Notes: generated from the sequence alone by a model not told the origin. Counted from the first letter of the stretch, positions 46,085 through 56,954 are shown. The stretch is 64,000 nucleotides of DNA from Salticus scenicus (GCA_963930645.1 OZ005656.1:192400979-192464978), one strand, 5' to 3'. Made by a program: numbers and translations.

Positions 46085-46410
46085 TTATTCCATGTCAAAT
46101 TTTAATATAAGAATTTGCAGTAAAAAAGAATTAAATGACAACATGGTAACATGAACTGTATACGCAAATTTTCTACTGTGAAAAACACGTGCGCTATTTA
46201 TAAAATTAGGTTCTACTACAATAGAAATAATTGCTGCAGTGTTTTTTCATTTTATTTCTTCTTCTTCTTCTTTTATTTTCTTTTTAAATACTAAAATAAA
46301 ATATGATTCTGCCTTTTATTTTATAAATTATTTATTAATCACTCATATGTTTTTCAGATAAATATTTGGAAATGGTTGAGAACATATTTTTTCTTAGATA
46401 ATACTTACCT
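46085..46410. repeat. Dispersed repeat R2, copy b
   Basis: Matches 39030-39250. It runs into a left-arm remnant of a B-type MITE at about 46414-46500, which E3 interrupts. Confidence 0.58.
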
Positions 46411-46524
46411 GATAATATTTATATTTTAATTCAGAGCGTCGTTGGCACTTTCTTTATTTTTATTATTATATTTTTTTTTTCCTCCACTCTTTTTTTAAAG
46501 ACAATTTTTAATTTTATAACTGAC

Positions 46525-46836
46525 TATAGCCTCCTAAACTAGATGCCTTCCGCGAAGCTTGGAAACTTGGCAACAGTTCAAGGGGTAAAGAACGCTACGT
46601 GGTACAGATTCCACGACTCTTTTTATACAACTCCCACCAATAATTTTAAGAAGTGATATATTATATATATAATCGATGTTTCTTCGAGTCTGCTCGCTTT
46701 TTTTGTGTATATCAAATCCCACTTTTAAAAATTTTTGGTGGCTGTTGAATAAAGAAATCACGGAATCTGTACCAGATGGCGCTGTCCACCGCCAAGTTTC
46801 CGAGCCACGCGGGAGGCATCTAGTTTAGGAGTCTAT
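46525..46836. mobile_element. Foldback MITE E3
   Basis: A 312-bp palindrome, TATAGCCTCCTAAACTAGAT to its complement, in the reverse direction to E1/E2. ACTGAC stands on both sides. Confidence 0.8.
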
Positions 46837-46839
46837 GGA

Positions 46840-47200
46840 CTGACTAACTAAAAATATTTTGGACCTCGATATTTTATTCAATACACACCAATAATTTTGA
46901 GAAGTAATATTTTATATATATAATCAGAGCTTTCAACCTAATCCAGCAAATTGTTAGTTGCGCCCCTTTTTCAACACCACTTAATTTTTAGAGCATTTTT
47001 TTTTTCTTAATTCATTGTAAATACATTTGAAGAGAATTACTCTAAATATTATGTGGTGTAGAAAAAGGGGCGGTGCTAACAATTTGTCGAATTAGGTTGG
47101 CAGCTCTGCACAATAGACTATAACTCTTCAAAGTGATTAGGCAGACACTACAATTAAAAATTTTTGGCGATTATAAAAACCTACTGATCTGGAAACATTG
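46840..47200. mobile_element. hAT-like MITE F3 split by A2
   Basis: CACACCAATAATTTTGAGAA (left) and GTGATTAGGCAGACACTACA, TTTTTGGCGATTATA (right) match F1. A2 lies at the point where F1 reads TATATATAATAGACG. Confidence 0.65.
46925..47108. mobile_element. Foldback MITE A2 inside F3
   Basis: A 184-bp palindrome, CAGAGCTTTCAACCTAATCC to its complement. Flanks TATAAT and CACAAT may be a decayed 6-bp duplication. Confidence 0.78.
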
Positions 47201-47215
47201 CTCACAAGCAACTGT

Positions 47216-47757
47216 GCAGTGATGCATGACTTTGTGACATTTTTATTGAACAAACACTAATAATTTTGAAAAGCGATATTTGATATACATAATAGACGAT
47301 TCTTTGATTCATTTGTCTTTTATATATATGTTACGGGCAATGTAATTATTTAGGTCAGTATTCATAATGCTTGATTATTATGAATAATGACCATTAAAAT
47401 TGGGCAATTTGATAAATTTGAATTACTTTCCGATAATTTCTCACATTGCCCGGTCATTATAAATTCCGCTATTATTTCTTTGGGCACTTTGATTAATTGA
47501 CAGCAATGGGACAACCACGTGCGTGTGATTTTTAAATTGCCCACTTGACTTTTAGCATTATACATAATGACCGGGCAATGTAATATTTGCAACATAATTT
47601 ATCATTTTGTCATATCCTTTTGGGCACTTTTTAAATTGCCCGGGCATTATAAACAATGCCCAATTATTTACATTGCCCGTAACATATATATCAAATGACA
47701 TTTTAAAAAAATTAGTGATGACTGAATAAAAATATCGCGAAGTCTGGTAACACTGCA
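47216..47757. mobile_element. hAT-like MITE F2 split by G2
   Basis: Left part CAGTGATGCATGACTTTGTG and CACTAATAATTTTGAAAAGC; right part TTAGTGATGACTGAATAAA and GTCTGGTAACACTG. Removing G2 restores an F-type palindrome. Confidence 0.62.
47330..47693. mobile_element. GTTAC-ended inverted-repeat element G2
   Basis: A 364-bp element with GTTACGGGCAATGTAA at the left and its complement at the right, in a TA run. The body repeats GGGCAAT/ATTGCCC at least eight times on both strands (for example CATTGCCCGGTCATTATAAA), which may be protein-binding sites or a multi-arm fold. Confidence 0.65.
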
Positions 47758-48278
47758 TCCGTGCCAGTGTCACACATCTTTCTTTCTCCTTCCTATTACT
47801 TCTTAATTATATAATAGAAGAAAAATCTGTGAGAGCAAAGTGTCCAATTGCGTATCTAAGAATAATCTCATAAGATCATAAAAGTTATTTTTATTAATTT
47901 TGATAATTATGTTTTTGGAAAATAGAAATTCTTTAGTCTCACTTACACTGAAATTAAATGTAGTGGTCACTACAATCTCTGTACTCGCAATAATCCCAAT
48001 AAAACAGGCTTGACACGGACCCCTCTTTTTTCCCATTTTTCATTTATCGAATTTTTTAACTCACACTGTAGTTGTGAAAAAAGATATATATGAATGATTA
48101 AATTTCAAAAATTGTTTATCAAACATATATTTATTGATTTGGTGATTAAAGGCTAACTTCAGTTTTACAAAAAATTAATAATTTTTAGAATTCATAAAAT
48201 GAATTAAATTACTGATAACTCATACAAATATCCACTCAGTATCATAAATTTAATATATGAAATATGTGTTTTTATTTA
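47758..48278. other. AT-rich stretch without a gene
   Basis: Nothing recognised. The 77-codon minus-strand frame (47803-48036) has no recognisable motif. Confidence 0.55.
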
Positions 48279-48417
48279 CAGGGATGGAACACGGGCGCAG
48301 AATTCATACCACTATCAATGTAAGAAAATTTTCTACCTCTTAAATCGACGATATTATAGGTAGAGAAATTTCTTAAACACATTCCGGTGTGAATTCTGCG
48401 CCCGTGTTCCATCCCTG
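48279..48417. mobile_element. Short foldback MITE K with 6-bp duplication
   Basis: A 139-bp hairpin whose first 28 nt (CAGGGATGGAACACGGGCGC onward) are perfectly complementary to the last 28. TATTTA stands on both sides (48273-48278 and 48418-48423). Confidence 0.8.
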
Positions 48418-48469
48418 TATTTATATACCTGTTTTTCTTCAATTACATTTTTAGCTTATTATTTTCATG

Positions 48470-49190
48470 CATTTCTTTTAATGATGCCAGATATGAGAGT
48501 TCACTTTCAGGGGTCGTACACTCCGGCTCCTGTTTTTTTTCAGGACACTGGAAGAGATAAGAAATTTCCGCCTTTTTTTGCCACCACTAATTTCATGCAG
48601 AAATACTTCAGGTATGTTTATAGTATCGCTAACACTTTCATTTTCATCCAATTTTCTTTTAGATAATATTTCATGTAAAGCGGCTGAATTAATTTCCACT
48701 TTAATTTATTCGATAAGTGATTTTTCTTAATTTTTTATATGTCAGCAAAGAACTTTCTGATTTCTTACACAATAAAGCATTTCCGCCCGAAACTCTTTTG
48801 CAAAATATTTATTTTTGAAGTTCATTACATTTAAATATTTTAGAAATTTCATCAAATTCTCTCAACCATGCAATAATGTTCTCGTGCGGCTCACCGCTAG
48901 ATGTTCCAAAACTGTTAATATCAATACATTTATCAGCACAAGTATTATTATCCTTATGGCATTGCACCGAGGAATCAATTTTCGTTACTTCACTCTCATC
49001 GCTTTTGGTTTCTCTTTCTGTTTCTGTTTCAGATTCAGAATTTTTTTCCCGCGTTAACCATTCTATATCGCATAATGCTGAAACTAATCTCTCAGAAATT
49101 TCTTCTTTCGTGCCATCAAAAGGCACATTTAATGAATTACTAATAGTAACCAATTCTCTTAATGTAAAATTCTCATTTATTTGTTTTAGA
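48470..49190 (-). pseudogene. Eroded LTR-retrotransposon gag fragment (Ty3/gypsy-like)
   Basis: Read on the minus strand from 49190, the frame gives FTLRELVTISNSLNVPFDG then KEEISERL, a SAP-like start found in some arthropod gag proteins. After a Ser/Glu-rich linker comes HENIIAWLREFDEISKIFK, the conserved capsid opening. A TAA at about 48809 interrupts, but related sequence continues (GGNALLC, TYKKLRK). In another phase SAALHEILSKRKLDENESV appears (48640-48699), the capsid motif that normally follows. There are no LTRs, and pol is absent, so this is an old fragment. The plus-strand frames over it are shadows. Confidence 0.6.
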
Positions 49191-49199
49191 TTTTGTACT

Positions 49200-49790
49200 T
49201 AGTTTCGATCGCCAACGGCGAAAGTGAAACCTTCAAATTTCCTTATTCTTTTTCTGTTTTTACGGTCTCCATCTTCGTTAAACAGAAACCGATGTTAAAT
49301 CTTTATCTTACTAAACTTCTCGTTCCCTAGTGCAACACTAACTGGGAGTATATCCTTTAGAATCATCATGCAGAAATAATAAAAATAACGTACCTTGAAA
49401 GAAAAGAAGTAGCCGCTACATCTTTGGTTATTCAATAAAATAATTCCATATTTTCATATTTTCTAGTAATTAACCGGATGATTCTGCAGAATTTCTCTGA
49501 TTAAAAAGAAAGGGATTGACTAATTATCCACAAGAGTAACATTTGATATGTTTTTTTTTTAAGTTAATGTTTAGATCACTGTTCATTAGTTCACTATTGA
49601 CAAATGTTAATCAGTTAAAAAAATTTGAATAGAAGTCAACTGAAGCTTATTATAGAGCGTCTTAAAATACGCTCTTAGTGTACGCTTTTCCGATCACGAT
49701 CCTACGTCTGATTAATAATGTGGGCTTTTATAGATAAGAATGGCGGGGACTATACACGCTATTTAGTTATTTTAACTAAAGATTAGAATA
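49200..49790. other. Stretch upstream of the gag fragment, unclassified
   Basis: It may include leader sequence of the same retroelement, but no LTR or primer-binding site could be recognised. Confidence 0.4.
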
Positions 49791-49798
49791 TGTACAGC

Positions 49799-50083
49799 CA
49801 GGGCCTGATTAAGGGGGAAGCTCGCTCATACCGGAATATTTTTACAATTATTTTTTACTTCATGTCATAGAAATTCCACGTTTTGACGAGGAAATATTTT
49901 TTATAAAAAATGGACGGTGTAAAACAATCCAATTTACTCACCGGTATTAGACACCAGAATTCTTTTAAAATAATTTTTAATGAAAATTTTCTGTTTATTA
50001 TAGGTGGAAAGTATTTGTTAAAAAATAACGGTGTAAGTATAAATAATGTGTGAAGAGCGAGCTTCCCCCTTAATCAGGCCCTG
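49799..50083. mobile_element. hAT-like MITE D3 with 8-bp target duplication
   Basis: A 285-bp element, in the opposite direction to D2 and about 97% identical by eye. TGTACAGC is duplicated exactly (49791-49798 and 50084-50091). Confidence 0.92.
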
Positions 50084-50091
50084 TGTACAGC

Positions 50092-50427
50092 AGATTACAA
50101 AGTTTTAGAAATAAAAGAATAAAAAGACAGCTGCATGGCCAATTATAGTACGATTGGATTGTCGAAAAGTCCAATATACATGTAGTTCAACCAGTTCGTG
50201 CTTAAATTATGGATAGGGAACCAGTTCAATAAAGTTGTCAGCCGACACAACTGTATAAGGAACTTTAAATAACATTTTATACATTCGAGAGCGTTCGTCT
50301 AGCTCTCATCGCCAAAAGAACAATTTCAGTAAGAAATACGTCTTACTGTCGTTCGTCAACATCGGAGAAGAGAGCTGAATTCTTACGGCTGCGAATGTCT
50401 CACTCAATCTGAGCTGTTCTATTTCTA
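50092..50427. other. Unclassified stretch
   Basis: Slightly GC-richer than the surroundings (for example GAGAGCGTTCGTCTAGCTCT). No gene recognised. Confidence 0.5.
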
Positions 50428-50629
50428 CATACTTGCCAACATCCTAATTAATATTCCGTAGTGTCGTTAGCCCAGCCTTCTTTTTCACACCAGTATCTTT
50501 TTAGAAAATTTTTCATCTTATTTAAACGAAATTACATTTGGAGAATATTACTCTATAAATTTACTGGTGTGAGAAAAAGAGCGGGACTAATAACACTACA
50601 GAATATTATTTAGGATGTTGGCAAGTATG
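50428..50629. mobile_element. Foldback MITE C4
   Basis: A 202-bp palindrome, CATACTTGCCAACATCCTAA to its complement. Flanks TTTCTA and CTTCTA form a 6-bp duplication with one change. Confidence 0.85.
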
Positions 50630-50635
50630 CTTCTA

Positions 50636-51328
50636 CTCGAACATTAGGTGTGTGAGGACAAAACGCATCGCATAGGTGGAGTTCATGGCACTGACGTCAC
50701 GATTGCATCACTAGTCTTCTATATTGCGTCAAAGTAATGAAGTGCATAAAACCTTTTAATTCATGAGTTTACTAATTGATATTCTGAAACGCAAGCTCAT
50801 GACATGGAAATTAGATAATTACTCAGTACAACTATTGCTAGAAGCTCGGCAAATTGTTTGTTGTTATACTTAGAGTAAAATTATAACTCTTTGTCGATTT
50901 TACTTAATTTCACGCCTTTTTCATTCAAAATCTACCATCAAATTTTAACTGTAACGGTTGCCCGAGTACTTGTTCTAGGAAGTCATTCTCCCATTTTCTA
51001 CATCAAATATTACATTTTAAATTATTGCTGTCAGTTTAACAAATAAAAAGTACTTAAATTTGGCAAGATTGTTTTTGGAGCTTTAAAGCGTTAAGGTCGA
51101 CAAAAAGTTAAACTAATAGACAGTCACAGCGAGAGAAATGAAATGCATTCAAGTTAATCATATACCCTCTTACTGCTACGAAGAATTTCTGTCTTTAGTA
51201 GTTCACCAATTTAATAAAAAAAAATGTTCTTAATTATTAATTACTTACCCCATACTGATTTTGATAAATGTAGTGAATGAAATGTAACTACAGTTCACAA
51301 TTAGGAAGTAAGTATAAATGTCAATTAA
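50636..51328. other. AT-rich stretch without a gene
   Basis: Nothing recognised. Confidence 0.6.
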
Positions 51329-51560
51329 CCCTTTCACTACCAATATATTTTTTTTCTGAGAAAAATAAAATAAGTATTAAATAATTTATCTGAAGTGGTC
51401 CATTTAATAGACAACGAATTTTTTCAACTGACATTTCTATCCACCTATTCATGGTAGTTACAGGTCTAAAAAACAAGAACAGAAAACATTCAGAAAAAAA
51501 ATTTCATATTATATTTTAATTTAAGCTTGGGACATATAAGTCCCAGTGGTAGCGAAAGGG
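51329..51560. mobile_element. TTAA-flanked MITE M5
   Basis: A 232-bp element, TTAA at 51325-51328 and 51561-51564. Ends are CCCTTTCACTACCA and the complement of CCCTTTCGCTACCA. The palindrome GGGACATATAAGTCCC lies just inside the right end. Confidence 0.8.
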
Positions 51561-51564
51561 TTAA

Positions 51565-51774
51565 GTAAGTATGATTTATAAGTGTATATAGGGATAGAAA
51601 TACTTTACTTTTATCGACTACCTCGACAAGACAGCTTATCGTTTACAAAAAAGGTTTCGGCGAAAATGTGATTGTTAAAAAGGAACGTGTTGTCAGGTTC
51701 AAAGAATCTAATAATAAGCGAAAAAAGCTTCATTGTTGAAAGGATCAGACGAAATTGCTGCTACCGTGCTTGTG

Positions 51775-51811
<37 letters not shown>
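51565..51811. other. Short spacer ending in poly-A and (TA)n
   Basis: A poly-A tract (51776-51791) is followed by about ten TA units beside the Tigger-like MITE. Confidence 0.6.
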
Positions 51812-51813
<2 letters not shown>

Positions 51814-52110
51814 GTAGAACCTCGATTAACCGAACCTCGATTAACCGAAACTCTCCGTTAACCGAAGTCGGTTTCTTCTTCACTTTTTTTTTCACTTTCT
51901 ATTATCATCCAAAATTTTCTCTTAACAAACATGTATTTTTAAAGTTTTTTTTTTTTTTCCACATTCCTTTTGTATGCAAGCCATCCTTTCCAAACTACGA
52001 GTGCTGATAAATATTTTAGATGATTATTGATGAATTCTCGATTATCCGAAAATTTCGATTATCCGAAGTAAGTTCGCTCCCAATTACTTCGGATAATCGA
52101 GGTTCTACTG
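51812..52110. mobile_element. Tigger/pogo-like MITE in a TA run
   Basis: A 299-bp element, flanked by TA, with TAGTAGAACCTCGATTAACC at the left and the complement of CAGTAGAACCTCGATTATCC at the right. The left end has CCTCGATTAACCGAA twice and the right end has CGATTATCCGAA twice in inverse. These ends are typical of pogo/Tigger elements. No coding. Confidence 0.8.
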
Positions 52111-52829
52111 TATATATATATATATGTTACCGCTAAAGTGCAGAAATCAGTTAATCTTCAGATTAGCTAGGTAATCTGCACATTAACTAGGGTGATCCGT
52201 TAAAGTGAGGAAAATTGTTTTATTTTTCAAATTACCTAGGTAATCTGCGAATTACCTAGATAATCTGCACATTACCTACTAGGCACTAGTTAAAGTGAAA
52301 ATAAGATATCTGGTGTTGTAATTTTACAGCACGCTGTGTTGTATTTGTTTTTTCATTCGGAAAAAAAAATAGTTTTCTTTTCTTTTTTATTTCTTTCTTT
52401 ACTTATTTTAATCTGTATGTGTTTTAATTTTTATATCTTTTAAAGTTATATTTGTTTTATTTTTTATTTATTTCATCTTTTTTATTCTGTCAATATAAGT
52501 TTGAAGATGTTATGCATTTTTAATATGAAATATAATAGCTTTCAATAAATTATATTTTATAAATGAATGTTAGAATTGTAATACATTAACGATTTCTTTT
52601 CAAAATAAAAATATTTAACAATTTAAATTAAAAAAAAAAAAAGTTTTATTAATAACTTATATTGCTAATACTATTTAAATACTAGAAATATTAAATTATA
52701 TAAAATATTACTAGAAATATTAAATTAGACAAATCAGAAGCATTATTTAAGAAGTACTTCAAATAATTAAAACTGCTTTAAAATTTTTTAGAATGCATGA
52801 AAATTAAAATGACAGTTTTCAATGCTTTA

Positions 52830-55558
52830 TCTTAATATATATAAATCTCGTGTCACAATGTTTGTCCTCAATGGACTCCTAAACCACTTAACCGATTATA
52901 ATAAAATTCGCACACCATGTGCAGTTCGATCCAACTTGAGAGATAGGATAGTTTAAATCTCAAATTATAGTCGCAATTTTAATTTATTGCTAATTATTTG
53001 TCTGTTATTATTTGACAGTCACAATTATCTGTTAACTCCAAATGATTCTAACAGATGTCGATACCTTTCGACTGGGTTGAAATGAAAGCTGAAATATATT
53101 TGGTGCTGCCATCTACACAAAGAATCTTCAACTTTTTAACCTATTAATAAATTTCGTATAATTCAATTATTTCCACTTTTTAAATTTTTGGTGTTAGCAT
53201 ATGCGGCCACGTGTTACTTAGACTGAAGTGTAAATTGAATTCATATTATAATGAAGATAATACAGTGAAATTAATCCTGTTTTTTACTTATTTGTGCTTC
53301 ATTGATCAAAACTTTATAATTTAATCTGTATATATATATAAATTACGTGTCACGATGTTTGTCCGGGGTAAACTCCTAAACTAAGGAACTGATTTTGATG
53401 AAATTTTGCACACTGTGTGCAGTTTGATCCAACTTGAGAGATAGGATAGTTTTTATCTCAATTTATTGTCACAATATTGTTTTATTGCAATTATTTGTTA
53501 ATTATAGACCTTTATTAAAGTTGCTCCAAAATATCTGTGAGTTCCATTAATTTAATTGTTGCCAAAAAAAAAAAAAAAAAAAAAAAATACGAGTTCATTT
53601 TCTTTCGACATAAAAATAAATACATTTAATCAAACGTGAACGTTAAAAAATTATAAAAAGTTAAATTATGCATCTCACGAAAATTGACGTCATAATCAAT
53701 TTAAAGCTTTTATACACATTGATAAAGTGCTAATGTAGTTCTATCATAGATATAGTAATATATATAGATCTCTCATCCCCATGTTATCGTAGAAAGATTT
53801 TTGATGCCGAAAAAAGATAAAAAATAAAAGCTTTGGAAACAGCCATTAAGTGGTATTGAAAAAAAAAAAAAAAAAAAAGAAAAAGAAAAGAAAGAAAGAA
53901 ATATGAATTTTAAACTGTATCTGGAGTCTTCCATTCCCCTTTAGCAAATAAATTATTCATAAATTTTATTTGCTAAAATATTAGTATGTATTCCCGTGTG
54001 TATTCACTCGGGGAAAGACGGCCATATTTTGGTAAAAACGTCGTCTTTTCCCAAATGAAAAGGAATAACTTTTTTCTCCCCAATGATCACTCTATTCTAT
54101 ATATGCTATACTATATCTATGAGTTCTATACGCAAGCGAAGTGTGACTCACTGACCGTCTGTGCAGCCAAGAAAAAGATTTCCTATGTTAATTGCCCACT
54201 GGATTTTTTGTAAGAAATTATTAAAAATCGAGGAAATTTATTTCCCGATTTTAATCCTTATATTTGGGTATAGGTATGTATTAGTTATCGCGGGTGTTAG
54301 ATTGAATTATTTTGCTGTCAAATTGACAAAATTTTAATTTTAAATTTTTAAACTCTGTCGCCCTTGGCTTTTTTTATTATTATTATTATTATTTGGCGAT
54401 CAAAAGCGTAACACGAAAATATACATGCCAGATGTATGCATTGTACGAAATGTAATATGTATTATTCATTGTACGTATGTATGACATATAATATGTATTG
54501 TACGAAATATTGTTTCATATTATTCATTACTCTTTTAATATAAGTTGTTAAAATAACCATGATTTTTGAAAGAAATTAAATATTTTCGCCAGATAATTTG
54601 GCGATATTCTTTTTTTTTCGCCAAGGATGACAGAAATGAAATCTATTCCGCTGCAAAATATTAGTATCTTACATCAGATATTTTATTTAGACATTTGAAA
54701 ACAAATTTGACTTCAAACTGTGATAGAATATTTATCATTTTCCTTTTAATTTGTATATTATTAGTATATTAAAATTTGAAAGCATGGTATATAAAAAGTT
54801 TTTTTTTTTTTTTTTTTTTTAAATCTTATAATTATTCTTATCTTAATCCTCAATGTTTCCCATCTTTATTGACTTGAATTTACTATTAAAATTTTAACAT
54901 ACTCAAAAACTTCTCATCACTTCGTTAAAATACACTAAACTTTTCCAAAATCTTTTTGTATTTAAAATGATACATGTATTTACTTTAAATGTCCAATATT
55001 TCATAAGATTTCCAATTTTAAAGTTTTAAAATATTTATCAAATTTACTTATTTTTCTGGTTTAGCCTTATTGTTTTCCCTTTTATAACTACAGCTGTTGC
55101 CCTCTTTAAAATATTTAAAATGATGAGGTCATTTAATAGTAAAATTATCCATTATAGCATATATTATATTTCACTCCTCCATAAAAATTGATTTTAAAAT
55201 CGTCTGTTTCTTTTATACTTTTATTTTAATAGAATTTTAATAGAATTTAATTTATATATTAGTCATTTTAGCAATTTTATCCAAAGTAGCATTAGAAATA
55301 ATATATATCACTTCTCCATTAAAATTTATAGGACCCTACAATAAAATTAATTTGTGCTTAATATCAACACTACGAAAATTTTTATCAATCGCTTCCAAAT
55401 TTTGACCTAAGTTTCAAATCTCAACCCTGTGGGTTTTTACATCGGCTACAACGTTTTCGTCTTTGTTCGTAAATAATAATTTAACTGTACTAAATAGTTT
55501 ACAGCCGTATAATTCAACGTATAACTTAGTCACAGCAACGCGTGGCCGGGTCTGCTAG
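52830..55558 (+). mobile_element. Helitron with two 5' ends and one 3' end
   Basis: The 5' end is A|TCTTAATATATATAAATCTC then GTGTCACAATGTTTGTCC. A second, similar 5' end starts at 53325 (A|TCTGTATATATATAAATTAC then GTGTCACGATGTTTGTCC). A single 3' end is at 55558: CGCGTGGCCGGGTCTGCTAG|T. Element H copy 2 lies at 54128-54750. No Rep/helicase coding is visible. Confidence 0.7.
54128..54750. mobile_element. Element H, copy 2, lacking the Merlin-like insertion
   Basis: Matches the minus strand of 42230-43060 (ACGCAAGCGAAGTGTGAC, AATTTATTTCCCGATTTTAA, GTTAAAATAACCATGATTTT, CAAATTTGACTTCAAACTG). One arm is missing. Confidence 0.72.
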
Positions 55559-55584
55559 TTAAACTATATTTTGCAGCATACATA

Positions 55585-56483
55585 CAGGGTGTGGTAGATA
55601 AGTAATGAGACTGGCCGCCGCGCGGCGACCCAGTCGCTCGCAGTGCGGTCTGCACCTGCAGGTCACGTGGTGGGGGATCTGAGCTAACAATAGAACCGGT
55701 TCGCAGTCGCGTCGGAGCTGTGGCGCAGTGAGGGTCGAGCTTCGCGTATTAGTTGTTTGTGTGCACGTGACACTTGTGAAAATGGATCGCTCGATAGAAC
55801 AGCGGTATGCAATCAAATTTTGCTTTCGCTTGGGAAAAACTGCTTCGGAAACTTTTGGACATTCCAATACGACCCGGAGACGAAAGCCCAGAGCTTGGAG
55901 TGGCACACACCGGCATCCCCGCGGCCGAAGAAAGCAAGAATTTCAAAGTCCCGCGTCAAGACAATGCTGATTGTGTTTTTCGAGAAGCGGGGGTTAATTC
56001 ACAAAGAGTTTGTCCCTCAGGGACAAACTGTGAATGCCGAATTCTACAAAGAAGTCCTTCAGCGATTGCACAGAGCCGTCAAACGGAAGCGACAGGACCT
56101 TGCTCAACGCTGGCGTCTCCACCACGACAACGCTCCGGCGCACACAGCGTTCCTCGTGACCTCCTACTTGACCCGAATTGGAGTTGAAGTTCTGCCACAG
56201 CCACCATACAGCCCTGACTTGAGTCCTCCTGATTTCTTCCTACTTCCGAAGGTCAAAAGATGCCTGATAGGGTCATCGTTTCGACGATATTCCGAACATC
56301 CAACGTGCTGTCACGAAGGCACTAACTGGGATAACTCCAACGGACTACAGCTTGGAAAACGCGCTGGCAACGTTGTGTCGACGCCCAAGGCGAGTACTTT
56401 GAAGAATATTAACGTTTTGTACAAATCGGATCAATAAATTTGTTTTTCTAGACTGAGTCTCATTACTTATCTACCACACCCTG
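55585..56483 (+). mobile_element. Mariner element with large internal deletion
   Basis: An 899-bp element flanked by TA (55583-55584 and 56484-56485). The terminal repeats are 28 bp, CAGGGTGTGGTAGATAAGTA then ATGAGACT, perfect by eye. The GC content is much higher than the surroundings, which suggests a young arrival. Its length is about two thirds of a full mariner. Confidence 0.92.
55782..56437 (+). pseudogene. Mariner transposase, first catalytic Asp and DNA-binding region deleted
   Basis: The ATG at 55782 gives MDRSIEQRYAIKFCFRLGKT, the family start. Near 55857 the sequence jumps into another phase at FQYDPETKAQSLEW, so most of the helix-turn-helix region and the first catalytic Asp are lost. 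The rest (phase of 55757) keeps HHDNAPAHTAF (second Asp, D124 in that frame) and PPYSPDLSPPDFF (third Asp, D159), with 34 residues between: the DD34D signature. Near 56280 another shift scrambles the C-terminus (FRRYSEHPTC), while the expected tail reads in a different phase. It cannot be active. Confidence 0.88.
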
Positions 56484-56485
56484 TA

Positions 56486-56954
56486 TATCTGCACAAGTTT
56501 AGCAAAAATTAGTTTTAGTTCGGAAAGAAATAATTACTGTAATGTAAATCTAATATTCATAATTCAAAATGGAGTTTCACGAGAGACAGCTTTTAATAAA
56601 GATTACATTTCATTAATAAAATGCAGACCCTTATCAAACTTGTATTGACAGAATTAAAAAAGATAAAATTAAATAAAATCAAAATTAAAACAATTATAAC
56701 TTACTTGTTACTTTAAATGTTGTGTTAGTCATAATAATAAACCTAATCATGGCTTCCATCCTCCACATTTTGCGTTTGCCGTTTATCGGTTTATCATCAT
56801 AGCATAGCGGAAGTGTGGAAGGGAAGGGGTAAAAGTTTTAGTTATGTTTGAAGGTCATTCGCGTATCTGTATCACATCACATGGCTGTTTGACGTCATAG
56901 TAAATGTAAAAAAAAAAATTAAAGCTCGAAACAAACATTTAAACTTTAACGATA
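56486..56954. other. AT-rich interior of G3
   Basis: No gene recognised between the mariner and the repeated motifs at the right end of G3. Confidence 0.5.

Noticed and set aside
48815..49202. Plus-strand open frames of 80 and 108 codons
   Set aside because: They are shadows of the minus-strand gag-like frame, which carries the recognisable motifs.
51672..52007. Plus-strand frame of 111 codons
   Set aside because: It crosses poly-A, (TA)n and a Tigger-like MITE; the NRTSINR phrase comes from the repeated MITE end.
55559..55946. Minus-strand frames of 115 and 65 codons
   Set aside because: They lie opposite the GC-rich mariner transposase and have no motif of their own.
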